7,955 nt of DNA from Pseudomonadota bacterium (GTDB taxonomy: Bacteria > Pseudomonadota > Gammaproteobacteria > Enterobacterales > Enterobacteriaceae), in assembly GCA_023454395.1 (NCBI GenBank), contig JAEYFY010000278.1, positions 1 through 7,955 of the forward strand, in the 5' to 3' direction. This document shows, one piece after another, positions 6,144 to 7,955 of the stretch. Position numbers and translations under genes: made by a program. Positions within the stretch are counted from its first letter, which is position 1; the number at the start of each line of letters is the position of its first letter. The notes under the pieces were generated by a model. The model had not been told where the DNA came from, did not search any database, and saw nothing but the letters and a program-made list of their open reading frames with translations.

Positions 6144-6896
6144 GTGAGTAATAAGAAGATTATCATTTCTTTGGCCGTTATTGCAGGATTAAGCACGCCA
6201 GCAGCATTTGCTGGAGAATGGTCAATTGGTGGTTCGGTTTTAGCACAAGTCACTCCTTATAAAGGAGCAAAATCAAAAGATTATTTATTACCAGTACCAC
6301 AAGTTAACTATCAATCAGAAAATTTCTATTTCGCAACGTTAGCAGCGGGATATTACCTGTGGAATACACCGAAAGATAAACTTTCAGTTGATTTACACTA
6401 CTATCCACAAGCCTTTAAACCAAGCGATAGTGACGATGAACAAATGAAAAAACTGAATCGTCGCCGTGACACAATGATGGGTGGCTTTACTTATAAACAC
6501 CACGAATCATGGGGTAACTTAAGAGCGATCGTTTCTGGTGATATGCTAGGTAAAAGTAACGGTATTATCGCTGACGCCGCTTATTTATATCCTTTCGAAT
6601 TTGGTAATTGGTCTTTACAACCAGGCGCAGGTATTGTTTGGGAAAACAAAAAACAAAACCGTTATGCTTATGGAATTAGCCACGCAGAATCACAACGTAG
6701 TGGTTTAGCCGAATATACGCCAAATGATAGTTGGAGACCGTATGTAGAGCTATCAGCGAACTATAAGTTTGCTGAAAACTGGAATTTCTTTGCGATGGGA
6801 CGAGTTGACCATTTGCCAAGTGAAGTGAAAGACAGCCCAATGGTAAATAAATCTGTTACTGCGATTGTGTGGACAGGTGTGACTTACACATTTTAA
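6144..6896 (+). CDS. mipA: MltA-interacting protein MipA (outer membrane / scaffold)
   Basis: In E. coli MipA links the lytic transglycosylase MltA to the bifunctional synthase PBP1B, and it belongs to the MipA/OmpV family of outer-membrane barrels. The GTG start gives 250 aa (E. coli 248). The signal peptide has a basic N3-K4-K5 region, a hydrophobic core (I6-L16) and an AFA cleavage site after residue 23, leaving mature GEWSIGG. Blocks shared with E. coli MipA include AGYYLWN, the SNGI motif, YGISHAESQRSGL, the PNDSW motif and DSPMVNKS. The protein ends in TYTF, the terminal Phe expected of a beta-barrel recognised by the Bam complex. GTG at 6144 is preferred because GGAA lies at 6133-6136, 7 nt away, and it yields a standard signal peptide. 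An in-frame ATG at 6123 has no ribosome site and would add seven residues. The gene converges on yeaD. Confidence 0.9.
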   Translation: MSNKKIIISLAVIAGLSTPAAFAGEWSIGGSVLAQVTPYKGAKSKDYLLPVPQVNYQSENFYFATLAAGYYLWNTPKDKLSVDLHYYPQAFKPSDSDDEQMKKLNRRRDTMMGGFTYKHHESWGNLRAIVSGDMLGKSNGIIADAAYLYPFEFGNWSLQPGAGIVWENKKQNRYAYGISHAESQRSGLAEYTPNDSWRPYVELSANYKFAENWNFFAMGRVDHLPSEVKDSPMVNKSVTAIVWTGVTYTF

Positions 6897-6938
6897 TTAG
6901 TTCAGTTCTAACTAGGACTTAGTAAGTTCAGCAATGAT

Positions 6939-6974
6939 AAAAAAGCTTCGATTCAAAAACTCGAAGCTTTTTTT
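6939..6974. terminator. Bidirectional rho-independent terminator between mipA and yeaD
   Basis: The left arm 6939-6951 (six A then GCTTCGA) and the right arm 6961-6973 (TCGAAGC then six T) form a perfect 13-bp stem around a 9-nt loop; the T-run has a seventh T at 6974. It lies 42 nt after the mipA stop and 40 nt beyond the yeaD stop, so it can end transcription from both converging genes. Confidence 0.92.
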
Positions 6975-7014
6975 ATTGCGCAAGAGATCAGTAATACTTT
7001 ATTTTTCGAATAAT

Positions 7015-7899
7015 TTATTTTTCGGCAATATTTTTACGAACACGAACGACCAGAGATAAGCGACCGGGATGAACGTTATCTGGTTTTAGTGGTTGGTGGA
7101 TACGAGCGGTTTCTACGCAAGCCATTTTACGATAACCACCTGCGCTCATATCTTTCATTGAACTTGCAAGCTCTGCGCCGGGGTTCCAACATACCACATC
7201 ACTATGATGGTAATGATGAACCTCAATTGTGCGATCCCAACCATCATCATGAATAAGATTAAAATCGTCAGGCTCTGTATAAAGCCTGTCAGTGCGTCCA
7301 TTGAAGCGTAATGAGGTTTCATCAGTGTAAACCTCCTTATCTGCCACTGTGTCAATGTAGTGACCTCCTAAGCCGGTTACAGAGACATTATCAATATCAC
7401 TCACATTAAAATAAGAGTGAAGGGCAGCCGTCGCTTCATAATCACCGTAAGATTCTAATTCAACCTCACAGGTTGCGCCTAATTTAAAGCGTGCAATAAC
7501 AGTAAACTCATGAGGCCAATATTTTTGTGTCTGTTGGCTCTCTTTTAGTGTCATGGTAATGAGCACGCCATCCTCTTGCTCTGTATGGGCGCTAAATTCC
7601 CAAGGAAGAATTCGCGCAAATCCATGGCTTGGTGTACCTGCTGAAGCAAACCAAGGCCAGCAAATAGGAATACCGCCACGAATGGCAACACCAGGAGTGA
7701 AGAGAGAGGCTTCGCTTACCCAAAATACAGGATGCTCTTGCGCCGGTTGCCAAGCAATTAAATGTGCGCCTTGAAGGCTGATAGCTGCGCGTACTTTAGG
7801 ATGCGAAATAACAAGGATAGGAAGTTCACCTAATTGCCGACGACTTAAGTAAGGTGATATTTGTTCAATAATCGGCAAAGAAAAAATTTTCTCATTCAT
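7015..7899 (-). CDS. yeaD: Glucose-6-phosphate 1-epimerase / D-hexose-6-phosphate mutarotase YeaD
   Basis: YeaD belongs to the galactose-mutarotase-like beta-sandwich superfamily and speeds anomer exchange of hexose 6-phosphates in the cytosol. The 294-aa product has the same length as E. coli YeaD and matches throughout. The likely catalytic pair is H161 (ALHSYFNV, 159-166) and E263 (CVETA, 261-265). The IRGG motif (73-76), WPWF (81-84), SHGFAR (91-96) and GRTDR (201-205) supply probable phosphate and sugar contacts. On the minus strand TAAGG lies about 10 nt before the ATG, somewhat far for a ribosome site; no other start fits the family N-terminus better. In E. coli yeaD follows gapA on the same strand, so gapA probably lies just beyond the right edge, but its end is not recognisable in the 56 bases left. 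The gene ends at the terminator shared with mipA. Confidence 0.92.
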   Translation of the reverse strand: MNEKIFSLPIIEQISPYLSRRQLGELPILVISHPKVRAAISLQGAHLIAWQPAQEHPVFWVSEASLFTPGVAIRGGIPICWPWFASAGTPSHGFARILPWEFSAHTEQEDGVLITMTLKESQQTQKYWPHEFTVIARFKLGATCEVELESYGDYEATAALHSYFNVSDIDNVSVTGLGGHYIDTVADKEVYTDETSLRFNGRTDRLYTEPDDFNLIHDDGWDRTIEVHHYHHSDVVCWNPGAELASSMKDMSAGGYRKMACVETARIHQPLKPDNVHPGRLSLVVRVRKNIAEK

Positions 7900-7955
7900 T
7901 ATCTTATGACCTTATGTCACTGACTATTTCAATACAATAAACTGACTGGCTAGAA
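7900..7955 (-). other. Upstream region of yeaD with short repeats, cut by the window edge
   Basis: These 56 bases show no convincing end of gapA and no clear promoter. ACTGACT (+ strand) occurs at 7919-7925 and 7941-7947, 22 bp apart. TGAC-CTTAT-GTCA (7907-7919) is a small inverted repeat over the yeaD ribosome-site region. These may be operator elements or chance. Confidence 0.35.

Noticed and set aside
6035..6253. 72-codon open frame on the - strand over the hypF-mipA junction
   Set aside because: It is antisense to the mipA signal peptide and spacer; its hydrophobic stretch merely mirrors AT-rich codons.
7155..7774. Open frames at 7155-7355 (-) and 7553-7774 (+) inside yeaD
   Set aside because: Both are out-of-frame shadows of the full-length YeaD gene, which matches its family across all 294 residues.
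1..7955. Mobile element, CRISPR array, toxin-antitoxin or other accessory system
   Set aside because: No transposase, integrase, regular spaced repeats or cassette of unknown genes is seen; all six genes are intact members of well-known enterobacterial families.

Overview
The window is about 8 kb of chromosomal, AT-rich DNA from an Enterobacterales bacterium. The proteins resemble E. coli FadR, DadA, DadX, HypF, MipA and YeaD along their whole length, but base composition and codon choice are far more AT-rich than in E. coli. This fits the Morganellaceae, with Proteus (for example P. mirabilis) the most likely genus. The genus is inferred from recalled sequences; no search was run.

Layout, left to right. 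fadR (fatty-acid regulator, 72-791, +) ends in a strong rho-independent terminator. A 474-bp AT-rich gap follows, with short inverted repeats and, near its right end, a convincing dad control region: one CRP-like site and two Lrp-like sites 32 bp apart. Next come dadA (1266-2570, +) and dadX (2584-3696, +), separated by 13 bp. They form the D-alanine catabolic pair: DadX racemises L-alanine to D-alanine, and DadA oxidises it to pyruvate and ammonia. hypF (3746-6049, +), a [NiFe]-hydrogenase maturation gene, follows after 49 bp with no visible terminator. Almost all of that spacer can fold into one long hairpin covering the hypF ribosome binding site. mipA (6144-6896, +, outer-membrane MltA-interacting protein, GTG start) and yeaD (7015-7899, -, hexose-6-phosphate epimerase) converge on a shared bidirectional terminator.

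From recalled E. coli gene order, the window joins pieces that lie apart there. These are fadR-(ycgB)-dadA-dadX on the left, hypF in the middle, and mipA-(yeaE)-yeaD, next to gapA, on the right. The genes ycgB, cvrA and yeaE, expected at those places, are absent.

I found no mobile element, CRISPR array, tRNA or rRNA, toxin or defence gene, and no clearly new multi-gene system. The observations most worth checking are regulatory: the CRP/Lrp arrangement before dadA and the hairpin between dadX and hypF.
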